A DNA stretch of 64,000 bases from Streptomyces sp. NBC_00576 (GTDB lineage: Bacteria > Actinomycetota > Actinomycetes > Streptomycetales > Streptomycetaceae): positions 3,534,001-3,598,000 of the forward strand of contig NZ_CP107780.1 in assembly GCF_036345175.1 (NCBI RefSeq), in the 5' to 3' direction. Every line of letters begins with the position of its first letter. Positions within the stretch are counted from its first letter, which is position 1. The position numbers and the translations under genes are program-made. Under the pieces are notes generated by a model. The model worked only from the letters and a program-made list of their open reading frames with translations. It ran no database searches and was not told where the DNA came from. Below are positions 54,147 through 62,020 of the stretch, one piece after another.

Positions 54147-56438
54147 TCACGGTCGGGGCGAGGGCCTGCTGCCCGGTGTCGCGCCCTTCTTCAGGAACCC
54201 CATGTCCTCGTAGTGGGGGGTCTGGAATCCGAAGGCGCCCACGTTGGCGACGTTCTTCTTCACGGCCGTGAGCTGGGGCCGCTGGAAGAGGGGAATGGAC
54301 CCGCCGGCCGCCCAGATCCGGGCGTCGGCCTTGCGCACCAGCGAGGCCGACCTGCCCTCGTCGAGAGTGGCGATGGCCTGGTCGAAGAGCTGGTCCACCT
54401 GGTCGGTGCCGACGCGGGTGTAGTTCTGCTCGACGTTGAGCGACCCGTCGGCGGCGGGCACCGGCTTGGCGTAGATGGGCCGGGCGTCGGTGGCGGGAAA
54501 GGCGGACGCGGGCCACGAGTACAGGGCCAGGTCGTACTGTCCGCTGGCGATGTGATCCTTGAAATAACTGGCGTCGGACACCTTCGTGATGGTGGTACGG
54601 ATACCGACCCGGTCCAGCATCCGCGCGATCCGCCCGCCCACGGCTCGCAGCGTGGCCGAGCCCGGCCCCGATGGGAGCACGAACCGCAAGGTCAGCGGCT
54701 TGCCGTCCTTGGCGAGCGCCCCGGCGGCGGCCCCGGCGGGAACAGGGGTGCCCTTGGGCGCGTAGGCACCGGGCGCACTGCCCTGGTCCGGATGCTCGCG
54801 GACGGACTGCGTGCCGTCATGGGCGAGATTCTTCTCCCCATGACTGCCCTGACCGCCCTGACCGCCCTGAAGATCCCGGGGGTCCTGGTGATCCTCACGG
54901 ACGGGCTCGCCGTACGGCTTGTCGTCGTCGCCGACGACGTAGGTCCCGTCGTCGGCGCCACTCGCCTGGCTGGCCTTACTGGGCTTACTGGCCTTCGGGG
55001 AGGCCTTGGGCGTGGCGGGCTTGGCGCTGGCTTTCTTCCCCTCTCCCCCGGCGACCTTCTCGCCGTCCTTCTGCTTGGGCTTCCTGAGCGGGCCGCCGCG
55101 CACCCATCCCGCGTCGGCGAGCAGCTCCTCGGCCTCGTCGGTGTCCTGACCGCCGAGCGCACCGCTGTTGTCGGCGTAGGCGGCCTGTCCGGAGAGCGCG
55201 AGATGACTGCCGACGGGTACGGCGGGCAGCCCCAGCGGCTTGAGTACGAGACCGGCGATCTCCTTGCGGTCCAGCGCACGGGCGACGGCCCGGCGGACGC
55301 GCTCGTCGGCGAGGGGGCCGTCGGCGCCGTTGAGGGCGAGCTGGGTGTAGGCCGGTTCGAGGGACTTGCGCACCTCGAACGCGCTGAGCGACTGCTGCTG
55401 CCCGGCGTACTCGGCGACCGCGGCGCGCTGCTTTCGCTGGGCGCCGATCTCCTCCTTGGCGGCGGCTTTGTCGGAACCGTGGGCGCGGGCCCAGGAACGC
55501 AGGGCACGGGCCGGGGTGAGGGCGGCGGCGGGGCCCTGCTGCGGGGTGGACTTGCCGCGCGCGGCAAGAACGATGCGCGCGGCCTCGTCGGGGTCGACCT
55601 CGGCGACGTCCACCTTGCCGGCGGCGAGCGCCTCGGTGCGCTGGTCGCGCGGTACGGCGCGCAGCACGATCTTGTCGAGGCGGGGGGCACGTCCCCACCA
55701 GCGCGGGTTGCGTACCAGGACGACGTCGCCGTCCGCCTTGGCGACCTTCTTGAAGTTGAACGCCCCCGCGGTGACCTTGAGCTTGCGCCGCGCCCCGTCG
55801 TTGAAGGAGTCCGGGGTGCCCATGACCTCCTTGGGGTACAAGGGCGAGAACAGCGACTTCCAGTCGGCGTAGGGCCGGCTGAAGGTGACCTTGACCTCAA
55901 GGTCGTTCGCGCCGCGCTGCACCTTCTCGATCCGGTCGTACCCGGCGTTGCGGGCGGTCCAGTACGCGGAGTCCTTGCCGGACAGGGCACGCCACTGGGC
56001 GGCGAAGTCGGCGGCGCCGATCTCCCGGCCGTCGCTCCAGACGGCCTGCTGGTGCAGCTTGTAGAGGACGACCTGCTTGGGCTCGGTGTCGACGACCTTG
56101 GCGGACTCCAGGAAGTCCTCGTTGCGCTTGGCCCGCCCGTTCGCGTCGAGCCGGTACATCGACGGCAGCACGGCCTGCGCGACGCGGGTGGTCGTCGCGT
56201 CGGCGTCCGCCTGGAAGGTGTTGAGCGTCTCCGGCACGGAGTCCACGGCCCAGCGCAGAGTGCCGCCGTCGGCTAGCAGGGCGCGGTCGGCGGGGGCGAT
56301 GTCCTGCCCGGCGAGCGGCTTGCTCTCTTCGTCCTCGTCACCGCCGCACGCGGTGAGCAGGGGCACGGCGAGTACGCCGGCGGTGAGGAAGACGACCGAG
56401 CGCGTTACCGCGCGCAGTCCGACGCCATGGTGGGACAT
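54147..56438 (-). CDS. LpqW-like family 5 solute-binding lipoprotein
   Basis: 763 residues. An LTAC lipobox (Cys31) follows a Sec signal. Two SBP_bac_5 lobes are split by a low-complexity insert at about 455-555 ('KKASAKPATPKASPKASKPS', then Gln/Gly/His-rich). The C-terminal lobe resumes at 'LTLRFVLPSGPGSATLRAVG'. No permease or ATPase gene is adjacent in this operon, so it is unlikely to be a simple importer. By position it corresponds to LpqW, which controls mannoside synthesis in mycobacteria; its role in Streptomyces is unknown. GGAGGTAAGC precedes the ATG. Confidence 0.85.
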   Translation of the reverse strand: MSHHGVGLRAVTRSVVFLTAGVLAVPLLTACGGDEDEESKPLAGQDIAPADRALLADGGTLRWAVDSVPETLNTFQADADATTTRVAQAVLPSMYRLDANGRAKRNEDFLESAKVVDTEPKQVVLYKLHQQAVWSDGREIGAADFAAQWRALSGKDSAYWTARNAGYDRIEKVQRGANDLEVKVTFSRPYADWKSLFSPLYPKEVMGTPDSFNDGARRKLKVTAGAFNFKKVAKADGDVVLVRNPRWWGRAPRLDKIVLRAVPRDQRTEALAAGKVDVAEVDPDEAARIVLAARGKSTPQQGPAAALTPARALRSWARAHGSDKAAAKEEIGAQRKQRAAVAEYAGQQQSLSAFEVRKSLEPAYTQLALNGADGPLADERVRRAVARALDRKEIAGLVLKPLGLPAVPVGSHLALSGQAAYADNSGALGGQDTDEAEELLADAGWVRGGPLRKPKQKDGEKVAGGEGKKASAKPATPKASPKASKPSKASQASGADDGTYVVGDDDKPYGEPVREDHQDPRDLQGGQGGQGSHGEKNLAHDGTQSVREHPDQGSAPGAYAPKGTPVPAGAAAGALAKDGKPLTLRFVLPSGPGSATLRAVGGRIARMLDRVGIRTTITKVSDASYFKDHIASGQYDLALYSWPASAFPATDARPIYAKPVPAADGSLNVEQNYTRVGTDQVDQLFDQAIATLDEGRSASLVRKADARIWAAGGSIPLFQRPQLTAVKKNVANVGAFGFQTPHYEDMGFLKKGATPGSRPSPRP

Positions 56439-56724
56439 CTCTGCTTACCTCCGGGAGCCGCGGGCGTTATGATCACTTTTGGCGGTATATGGAGCTGATC
56501 ACATGGATGCCGCCACTGAAGAGGAAAGGGTTCGGCAACCGACGGCGACACGGCGGCGACAGCCGGGAAGCCCACCCGTGCGGCGCAGTGCACCCCTCGG
56601 GATGCACCGATGCGCCTCGGCCAATCGGTGCACATCCCTTCCCACCGACAGGTGTGACGCGCAACACTCGCAGGCGCATGAACGTTGCCGTCCAAGGCCC
56701 CGGCCTACGAAGTGAGGTCACGTC
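56439..56724. promoter_or_regulatory. divergent control region of lpqW-like and sdh genes
   Basis: 286 bases with no gene. TGATCAC occurs at 56470 and again near 56496. A hairpin, GGGATGCACCGAT at 56599-56611 with ATCGGTGCACATCCC at 56624-56638, lies about 90 bases before the first sdh gene and could be part of its leader. Confidence 0.45.
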
Positions 56725-57015
56725 ATGTCCGTGAACGACGAACTGACATCCATCCAGCGCTGCCTCGACGACCTGTTCCGTTCGATGGGCCGTTTGGAGC
56801 AGCAGATCGGCAAGGGCGGCCTGGAACTGCGCCGCCTGCGCAGTGACGCCAACCACCTGCGGGAAAGCCTCGCGCTCCTCCGTGAGGCCGCCCCAGGGCT
56901 CGCGGAACCCCGGCGCCCCGACCTCGTGTCCATCTCCGACACTCCGTACGACAACACGCTGTGGACGGACTCGGACGACGAAGGACTCGGCGCCCGTGAC
57001 CGGCACGCCCCCTGA
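56725..57015 (+). CDS. small coiled-coil protein linked to succinate dehydrogenase
   Basis: 96 residues. The first 60 form a helical heptad pattern ('SIQRCLDDLFRSMGRLEQQI', 'ELRRLRSDANHLRESLALL'), then a Pro/Asp-rich tail. There are no membrane helices. GAGGTCACGTC precedes the ATG. It lies 21 bases before sdhC in the same direction. M. tuberculosis Rv0250c (97 residues, recalled) has the same position upstream of the Sdh1 genes, so it is probably a conserved accessory protein of unknown role. Confidence 0.82.
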   Translation: MSVNDELTSIQRCLDDLFRSMGRLEQQIGKGGLELRRLRSDANHLRESLALLREAAPGLAEPRRPDLVSISDTPYDNTLWTDSDDEGLGARDRHAP

Positions 57016-57036
57016 GAATCCGACCGGAGCTCTCCC

Positions 57037-57873
57037 TTGGCCACTGGCACCGAACCACCGGATACGGACCCCCATCCGCAGAGCGGCGGCGTACGGACCC
57101 GTACGCGCGCCGCCATCGACGCCCCGCATCTGCGGACCGACCGCTGGTGGCTGGCGCCCGCCGCCACGGCCGCCGGTCTGCTGGCGTTCATCGTGTACTC
57201 GACCTGGCGGGCGTTCGCGAACGCCGACTACTACGCGGCCCCGTACGTCTCGCCGTTCTACTCGCCCTGTCTGGCGGACAACTGCGCGCCCATGCGGCAC
57301 GGCCCCAACGCCGATCTGTTCGGCGGCTGGTGGGGCATCTCGCCCGCGATCATCATCCTGATCTTCCCGCTGGGCTTCCGTCTGACCTGCTATTACTACC
57401 GCAAGGCCTACTACCGCGGCTTCTGGGCGTCCCCGCCCGCCTGCGCGGTGGCCGAGCCGCACAAGAAGTACACCGGCGAGACCCGCTTCCCGCTGGTCTT
57501 CCAGAACATGCACCGGTACTTCTTCTACGCGGCCCTCGTGGTCGCCGGGATCCTCACCTACGACACGGTCCTGGCCTTCCGCGACGAGCACTACAACTGG
57601 GGCCACATGGGCCTCGGCACCCTCGTCTTCCTGCTCAACATCACGCTGATCTGGGCGTACACGCTCTCCTGCCACTCCTGCCGGCACATCGTCGGCGGCA
57701 AGCTCAAGCACTTCTCCAAGCACCCCGTGCGGTACCGCGCCTGGCAGTGGGTCGGCAAACTGAACGCCCGTCACATGCTGCTCGCCTGGGCGTCGTTGGT
57801 GAGCGTGGCGCTCGCCGACTTCTACGTGTACCTGGTCGCCTCTGGCGCTTTCGACGATCCGACCATCTTCTAG
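57037..57873 (+). CDS. sdhC: succinate dehydrogenase membrane anchor subunit
   Basis: 278 residues with five predicted helices and several conserved His for haem or quinone contact ('FQNMHRYFFYAALV', 'EHYNWGHMGLG', 'LNARHMLLAW'). Extracytoplasmic Cys occur in 'SPCLADNCAP'. A CHSCRH motif lies on a cytoplasmic loop. This single-subunit anchor is the Rv0249c/Sdh1 type. The start is TTG 57037, seven bases after GGAG. Confidence 0.9.
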   Translation: MATGTEPPDTDPHPQSGGVRTRTRAAIDAPHLRTDRWWLAPAATAAGLLAFIVYSTWRAFANADYYAAPYVSPFYSPCLADNCAPMRHGPNADLFGGWWGISPAIIILIFPLGFRLTCYYYRKAYYRGFWASPPACAVAEPHKKYTGETRFPLVFQNMHRYFFYAALVVAGILTYDTVLAFRDEHYNWGHMGLGTLVFLLNITLIWAYTLSCHSCRHIVGGKLKHFSKHPVRYRAWQWVGKLNARHMLLAWASLVSVALADFYVYLVASGAFDDPTIF

Positions 57874-57894
57874 AAGAAAAGGGAACAGCTTCTG

Positions 57895-59835
57895 ATGTCC
57901 GTGGTCGACCGCCAGGAATGGGACGTTGTCGTAGTGGGCGCCGGCGGCGCCGGGCTGCGCGCCGCGATCGAGGCACGCGAGCGTGGCGCCCGTACGGCGG
58001 TGATCTGCAAGTCCCTCTTCGGCAAGGCGCACACGGTGATGGCCGAGGGCGGGATCGCCGCCGCCATGGCCAACGTGAACGCTCACGACAACTGGCAGGT
58101 CCACTTCCGCGACACCATGCGCGGCGGCAAGTTCCTCAACCAGTGGCGGATGGCGGAGCTGCACGCGCAGGAAGCGCCGGACCGGGTCTGGGAGTTGGAG
58201 ACCTGGGGCGCCCTCTTCGACCGTACGAAGGACGGCCGGATCTCCCAGCGCAACTTCGGCGGCCACGAGTACCCGCGTCTCGCCCACGTCGGCGACCGCA
58301 CCGGCCTCGAACTCATCCGCACGCTGCAGCAGAAGATCGTCTCCCTCCAGCAGCAGGACAAGAAGGAGACCGGCGACTACGAGTCCCGGCTGAAGATCTT
58401 CCAGGAGTGCACGGTCACCCGCGTCATGAAAAACGGCGACCGAGTCTCCGGTGTCTTCGCCTACGAGCGCGAGACCGGCCGTTTCTTCGTTCTCGAGGCC
58501 CCTTCCGTCGTCATCGCGACCGGCGGTATCGGCAAGTCCTTCAAGGTGACGTCGAACTCGTGGGAGTACACCGGCGACGGCCACGCGCTCGCGCTGCTCG
58601 CCGGGGCGCCGCTGCTCAACATGGAGTTCGTGCAGTTCCATCCGACGGGCATGGTCTGGCCGCCGTCCGTCAAGGGCATCCTCGTCACCGAGTCCGTGCG
58701 CGGCGACGGTGGCGTGCTGCGCAACTCCGACGGCAAGCGGTTCATGTTCGACTACATCCCGGACGTCTTCAAGGAGAAGTACGCCCAGTCGGAGGCCGAG
58801 GGCGACCGCTGGTACGAGGACCCCGACCACAACCGCCGGCCCCCCGAACTGCTCCCCCGGGACGAGGTGGCCCGCGCCATCAACTCCGAGGTCAAGGCGG
58901 GTCGCGGCTCCCCGCACGGCGGTGTCTTCCTGGACGTCTCGACGCGGATGCCGGCGGAGGTGATCCGGCGTCGACTGCCTTCCATGTACCACCAGTTCAA
59001 GGAGCTGGCGGACGTCGACATCACCGCCGAGGCGATGGAGGTCGGGCCCACCTGCCACTACGTGATGGGCGGTATCGCGGTCGAGTCCGACACCGCCGCC
59101 GCCCGCGGGGTGCCCGGGCTGTTCGCGGCCGGTGAGGTCGCGGGCGGGATGCACGGCTCCAACCGGCTCGGCGGCAACTCCCTCTCCGACCTGCTGGTGT
59201 TCGGCCGCCGTGCGGGCCTGCACGCGGCCGAGTACGCGAACTCGGTCGATGCCCGCCCACCGGTGGACGACGACCAGATCGACACGGCGGCGGCTGAGGC
59301 CCTGCGCCCCTTCTCGGCGGAGGAACCGGCTCCGGACGGGGAAAGCAGCCGCCCGCCGGAGAACCCGTACACGCTCCACCAGGAGCTCCAGCAGACCATG
59401 AACGACCTGGTCGGCATCATCCGCCGCGAGGGCGAGATGGAACAGGCGCTGGAGAAGCTGGCCGAGCTGCGGGTACGGGCCCAGCGCGCCGGCGTCGAGG
59501 GGCATCGCCAGTTCAACCCGGGCTGGCATCTCGCCCTCGACCTGCGGAACATGCTGCTGGTCAGCGAATGCGTGGCCCTGGCGGCGCTGGAGCGCACCGA
59601 GTCGCGCGGCGGCCACACCCGGGAGGACCATCCGGCGATGGACCGCGGGTGGCGCAACGTGAACCTGCTGTGCCAACTCTCCGATCCCGCAAGTGGGTTG
59701 GCGGGCACGGATCCGGTGAGCGGCCTGATCGCCCTCACCCGCGAGACCACCGAACCCGTCCGCCCCGACCTGCTCGCCCTCTTCGAGAAAGAGGAGCTGG
59801 TCAAGTACCTCACCGACGAGGAGCTCTACGAGTGA
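57895..59835 (+). CDS. sdhA: succinate dehydrogenase flavoprotein subunit
   Basis: 646 residues, the same length as Rv0248c. The FAD site is 'VVVGAGGAGLRAAIEARERG', the covalent-FAD His is in 'GKAHTVMAEGGIAA', and the active-site region includes 'EFVQFHPTGM' and 'GEVAGGMHGSNRLGGNSL'. It oxidises succinate to fumarate in the cytoplasm, coupled to menaquinone in these organisms. Its stop overlaps sdhB as GTGA. Confidence 0.95.
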   Translation: MSVVDRQEWDVVVVGAGGAGLRAAIEARERGARTAVICKSLFGKAHTVMAEGGIAAAMANVNAHDNWQVHFRDTMRGGKFLNQWRMAELHAQEAPDRVWELETWGALFDRTKDGRISQRNFGGHEYPRLAHVGDRTGLELIRTLQQKIVSLQQQDKKETGDYESRLKIFQECTVTRVMKNGDRVSGVFAYERETGRFFVLEAPSVVIATGGIGKSFKVTSNSWEYTGDGHALALLAGAPLLNMEFVQFHPTGMVWPPSVKGILVTESVRGDGGVLRNSDGKRFMFDYIPDVFKEKYAQSEAEGDRWYEDPDHNRRPPELLPRDEVARAINSEVKAGRGSPHGGVFLDVSTRMPAEVIRRRLPSMYHQFKELADVDITAEAMEVGPTCHYVMGGIAVESDTAAARGVPGLFAAGEVAGGMHGSNRLGGNSLSDLLVFGRRAGLHAAEYANSVDARPPVDDDQIDTAAAEALRPFSAEEPAPDGESSRPPENPYTLHQELQQTMNDLVGIIRREGEMEQALEKLAELRVRAQRAGVEGHRQFNPGWHLALDLRNMLLVSECVALAALERTESRGGHTREDHPAMDRGWRNVNLLCQLSDPASGLAGTDPVSGLIALTRETTEPVRPDLLALFEKEELVKYLTDEELYE

Positions 59836-60611
59836 GCAGCAGCTACGAGGCCCGGTTCAAGGTGTGGCGCGGTGATGTGAAGGGCGGCGGGCTCAAGGAC
59901 TTCGCGGTCGAGGTGAACGACGGCGAGGTGGTCCTCGACATCATCCACCGGCTCCAGGCGACCCAGGCCCCCGACCTCGCCGTCCGCTGGAACTGCAAGG
60001 CGGGCAAGTGCGGTTCGTGCTCGGCGGAGATCAACGGACGTCCCCGGCTGCTGTGCATGACCCGGATGTCGGTGTTCACCCGCGAGGAGACGATCACCGT
60101 GACTCCCCTGCGGGCCTTCCCCGTGGTCCGGGATCTCGTCACCGATGTCGGGTTCAACTACGCCAAGGCCCGCGAGGTGCCGTCCTTCGTGCCCCCGGAC
60201 GGGGTGGCACCCGGTGAGTACCGGATGATGCAGGAGGACGTGGACCGGTCGCAGGAGTTCCGCAAGTGCATCGAGTGCTTCCTGTGCCAGGACACCTGCC
60301 ATGTGGTCCGCGACCACGAGGAGAACAAGCCCGCGTTCGCCGGCCCGCGCTTCCTGATGCGCGTCGCGGAACTCGACATGCATCCCCTGGACGCGGCGGC
60401 GGAGTCCGGCCTCGACCGCAAGCGCACCGCCCAGGACGAGCACGGCCTCGGCTACTGCAACATCACCAAGTGCTGCAGCGAGGTGTGCCCGGAGGGCATC
60501 CACATCACTGACAACGCGCTGATTCCCCTGAAGGAAAGGGCCGTTGACCGCAAGTACGACCCGCTGGTGTGGCTGGGCTCGAAGATCAGGAGGCGTTCAG
60601 AGAGTTCATGA
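59832..60611 (+). CDS. sdhB: succinate dehydrogenase iron-sulfur subunit
   Basis: 259 residues. The [2Fe-2S] ligands are C55, C60, C63 and C75 ('NCKAGKCGSC' and 'LLC'). The [4Fe-4S] and [3Fe-4S] ligands are in 'CIECFLCQDTC' and 'GYCNITKCCSEVCPEGI'. The start is the GTG at 59832, coupled to sdhA. The last 26 bases overlap the end of the convergent phosphotransferase gene. Confidence 0.95.
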   Translation: MSSSYEARFKVWRGDVKGGGLKDFAVEVNDGEVVLDIIHRLQATQAPDLAVRWNCKAGKCGSCSAEINGRPRLLCMTRMSVFTREETITVTPLRAFPVVRDLVTDVGFNYAKAREVPSFVPPDGVAPGEYRMMQEDVDRSQEFRKCIECFLCQDTCHVVRDHEENKPAFAGPRFLMRVAELDMHPLDAAAESGLDRKRTAQDEHGLGYCNITKCCSEVCPEGIHITDNALIPLKERAVDRKYDPLVWLGSKIRRRSESS

Positions 60612-61599
60612 GCTGTTCGAGGCTGTGTTCGGCGATCTCGCGCATGAAGGCGGGGTCCGGGAACGCGCCGACGTCGAGCAGCCGCAGTGGGCCGGTGGCC
60701 AGGGAGAGGTGCATCGCGAGCCGGTAGAGGCGCAGACGGTTCGGGTCGAGGCCTGGGACGGCCAGCCTGTCGTACAGCGTCCCGAACCGCTGCCGCAGGA
60801 ACACGTGCTCCCACTCCGCGTCGAAGTACAGCAGGCCTTCGATGTCGATGAGCGCCGGTTCGCCGTCCGGGGTCACCAGGACGTGGTCCGGGCCGAGTTC
60901 GCCGTGGATGAGGGACAGCGGGCCGGTCCGGGGGCGGACCTCGGCCGCCAGGTGTCGTAGCAGCGCGGCCAGTTCGCTGTGCAGGGCGGCGGCTCGCGGC
61001 TGCCGTACGACGAGGTCGTCGAGGTCGTGGAACGCGCGGTCCGTGATGACGTGCTCGCAGGAACTCCCGTGGGACGTCCCGCCCTTGTCGACGACGCCGA
61101 CCTTGCCGAGGCGGGGTCCGGTAGCGCTGTGCAGCGTGCCGAGCAGGCCCCCGAGCCGGTCCAGGACCTCGGCCCCCGTCTTCGGGTCGCGCTCCAGGAG
61201 CACCTCCAGATCACCGCCGCCCGGGTGTCCCCGTACGTCCTCGACGACCGCCGCGTCCGCCGGGAGGTGGGTGTGCGCGGCGTCGGCGTACAGGAGGCGC
61301 GGGGTGCGGACGCCGATGGCCGTGAGGCGGTCGTGGGAGGCCGTGAACAGGTCGAGGCCGGTGGCGTGGGCGAGGGGGTCGCGGTGGTCGACGGGGCCGG
61401 CGTCCCAGAAGTCCTCGTCCGGCGACCAGACGTACGCGATGGCCGTCGTGCCGTCGTCGAGGGCGAGCCGGTAGACGCCCTTCTTGCTGCCGCCACGCAC
61501 CCGGGTGACACCGGTCAGCGAACGGTTCCGGCCGAGGGCGGCGCGGGCGAGGGGCGTGAGGTCGGCGGCGGTGAGTTCCCTGCGGGGCGTGCCGGTCAT
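60586..61599 (-). CDS. aminoglycoside/fructosamine-kinase-fold phosphotransferase
   Basis: 337 residues of the APH-like kinase fold. The lysine strand is 'TAIAYVWSP' (the usual Lys seems replaced, Ala-Tyr instead), the catalytic loop is 'LSLIHGELGPDHVLVTPDG' (His-Gly-Glu-x4-His rather than HGDLH..N), and the metal Asp is in 'ALIDIEGLLYFDAEWE'. The unusual HGELGPDH loop is typical of a Streptomyces subgroup. The substrate is unknown. The ATG at 61599 overlaps the upstream stop as ATGA. Confidence 0.85.
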   Translation of the reverse strand: MTGTPRRELTAADLTPLARAALGRNRSLTGVTRVRGGSKKGVYRLALDDGTTAIAYVWSPDEDFWDAGPVDHRDPLAHATGLDLFTASHDRLTAIGVRTPRLLYADAAHTHLPADAAVVEDVRGHPGGGDLEVLLERDPKTGAEVLDRLGGLLGTLHSATGPRLGKVGVVDKGGTSHGSSCEHVITDRAFHDLDDLVVRQPRAAALHSELAALLRHLAAEVRPRTGPLSLIHGELGPDHVLVTPDGEPALIDIEGLLYFDAEWEHVFLRQRFGTLYDRLAVPGLDPNRLRLYRLAMHLSLATGPLRLLDVGAFPDPAFMREIAEHSLEQLMNSLNAS

Positions 61600-61910
61600 G
61601 CGTCGAGGGGCTGGCGCGTGGACAGTTCCTGGAACCAGCCGCCCGCGATCATCAGCAGCAGGCCGGTGAACCAAACTGCCCCGTCGAGGGGAGGGGTGCC
61701 GTCGAACGTGTCCGACGACTCCCACGTCATCAGGAGCAGGCCCGTGCCGACGAGCATCGACGAGTAGCCCCACAGCTCGGGTCGCAAGATCTGCCGTCGC
61801 TGCCACGGCAGCACCCGTCCGGTGCTGACCGCCACCACACCGGACACGACCAGGACGCCTGCAATCAGCGCCGACGCTCCCGACATGTACCAGTACCAGT
61901 CCCCGTGCAT
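61596..61910 (-). CDS. small membrane protein, 104 aa
   Basis: Three predicted helices ('MSGASALIAGVLVVSGVVAVS', 'LWGYSSMLVGTGLLLMTW', 'AVWFTGLLLMIAGGWFQEL') and a Trp/Tyr-rich N terminus. Its stop overlaps the start of the phosphotransferase gene, so the two form an operon. No family assigned. The ATG at 61908-61910 is the only good start. Confidence 0.75.
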   Translation of the reverse strand: MHGDWYWYMSGASALIAGVLVVSGVVAVSTGRVLPWQRRQILRPELWGYSSMLVGTGLLLMTWESSDTFDGTPPLDGAVWFTGLLLMIAGGWFQELSTRQPLDA

Positions 61911-62020
61911 CCCCCACCCCCTTCGAACGTGTATCCGGAAACCCTACCCATTCCCCCTCTCCGGCCACCCCTGCCTCACCCCGGTCGCGGGACCGCGATC
62001 ACCCCCATACGCTCACAAAT

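Noticed and set aside
56473..59676. 1067-codon minus-strand frame opposite the sdh operon
   Set aside because: It is antisense to sdhC and sdhA, which carry complete cofactor motifs. The frame exists because of G/C third-position bias.
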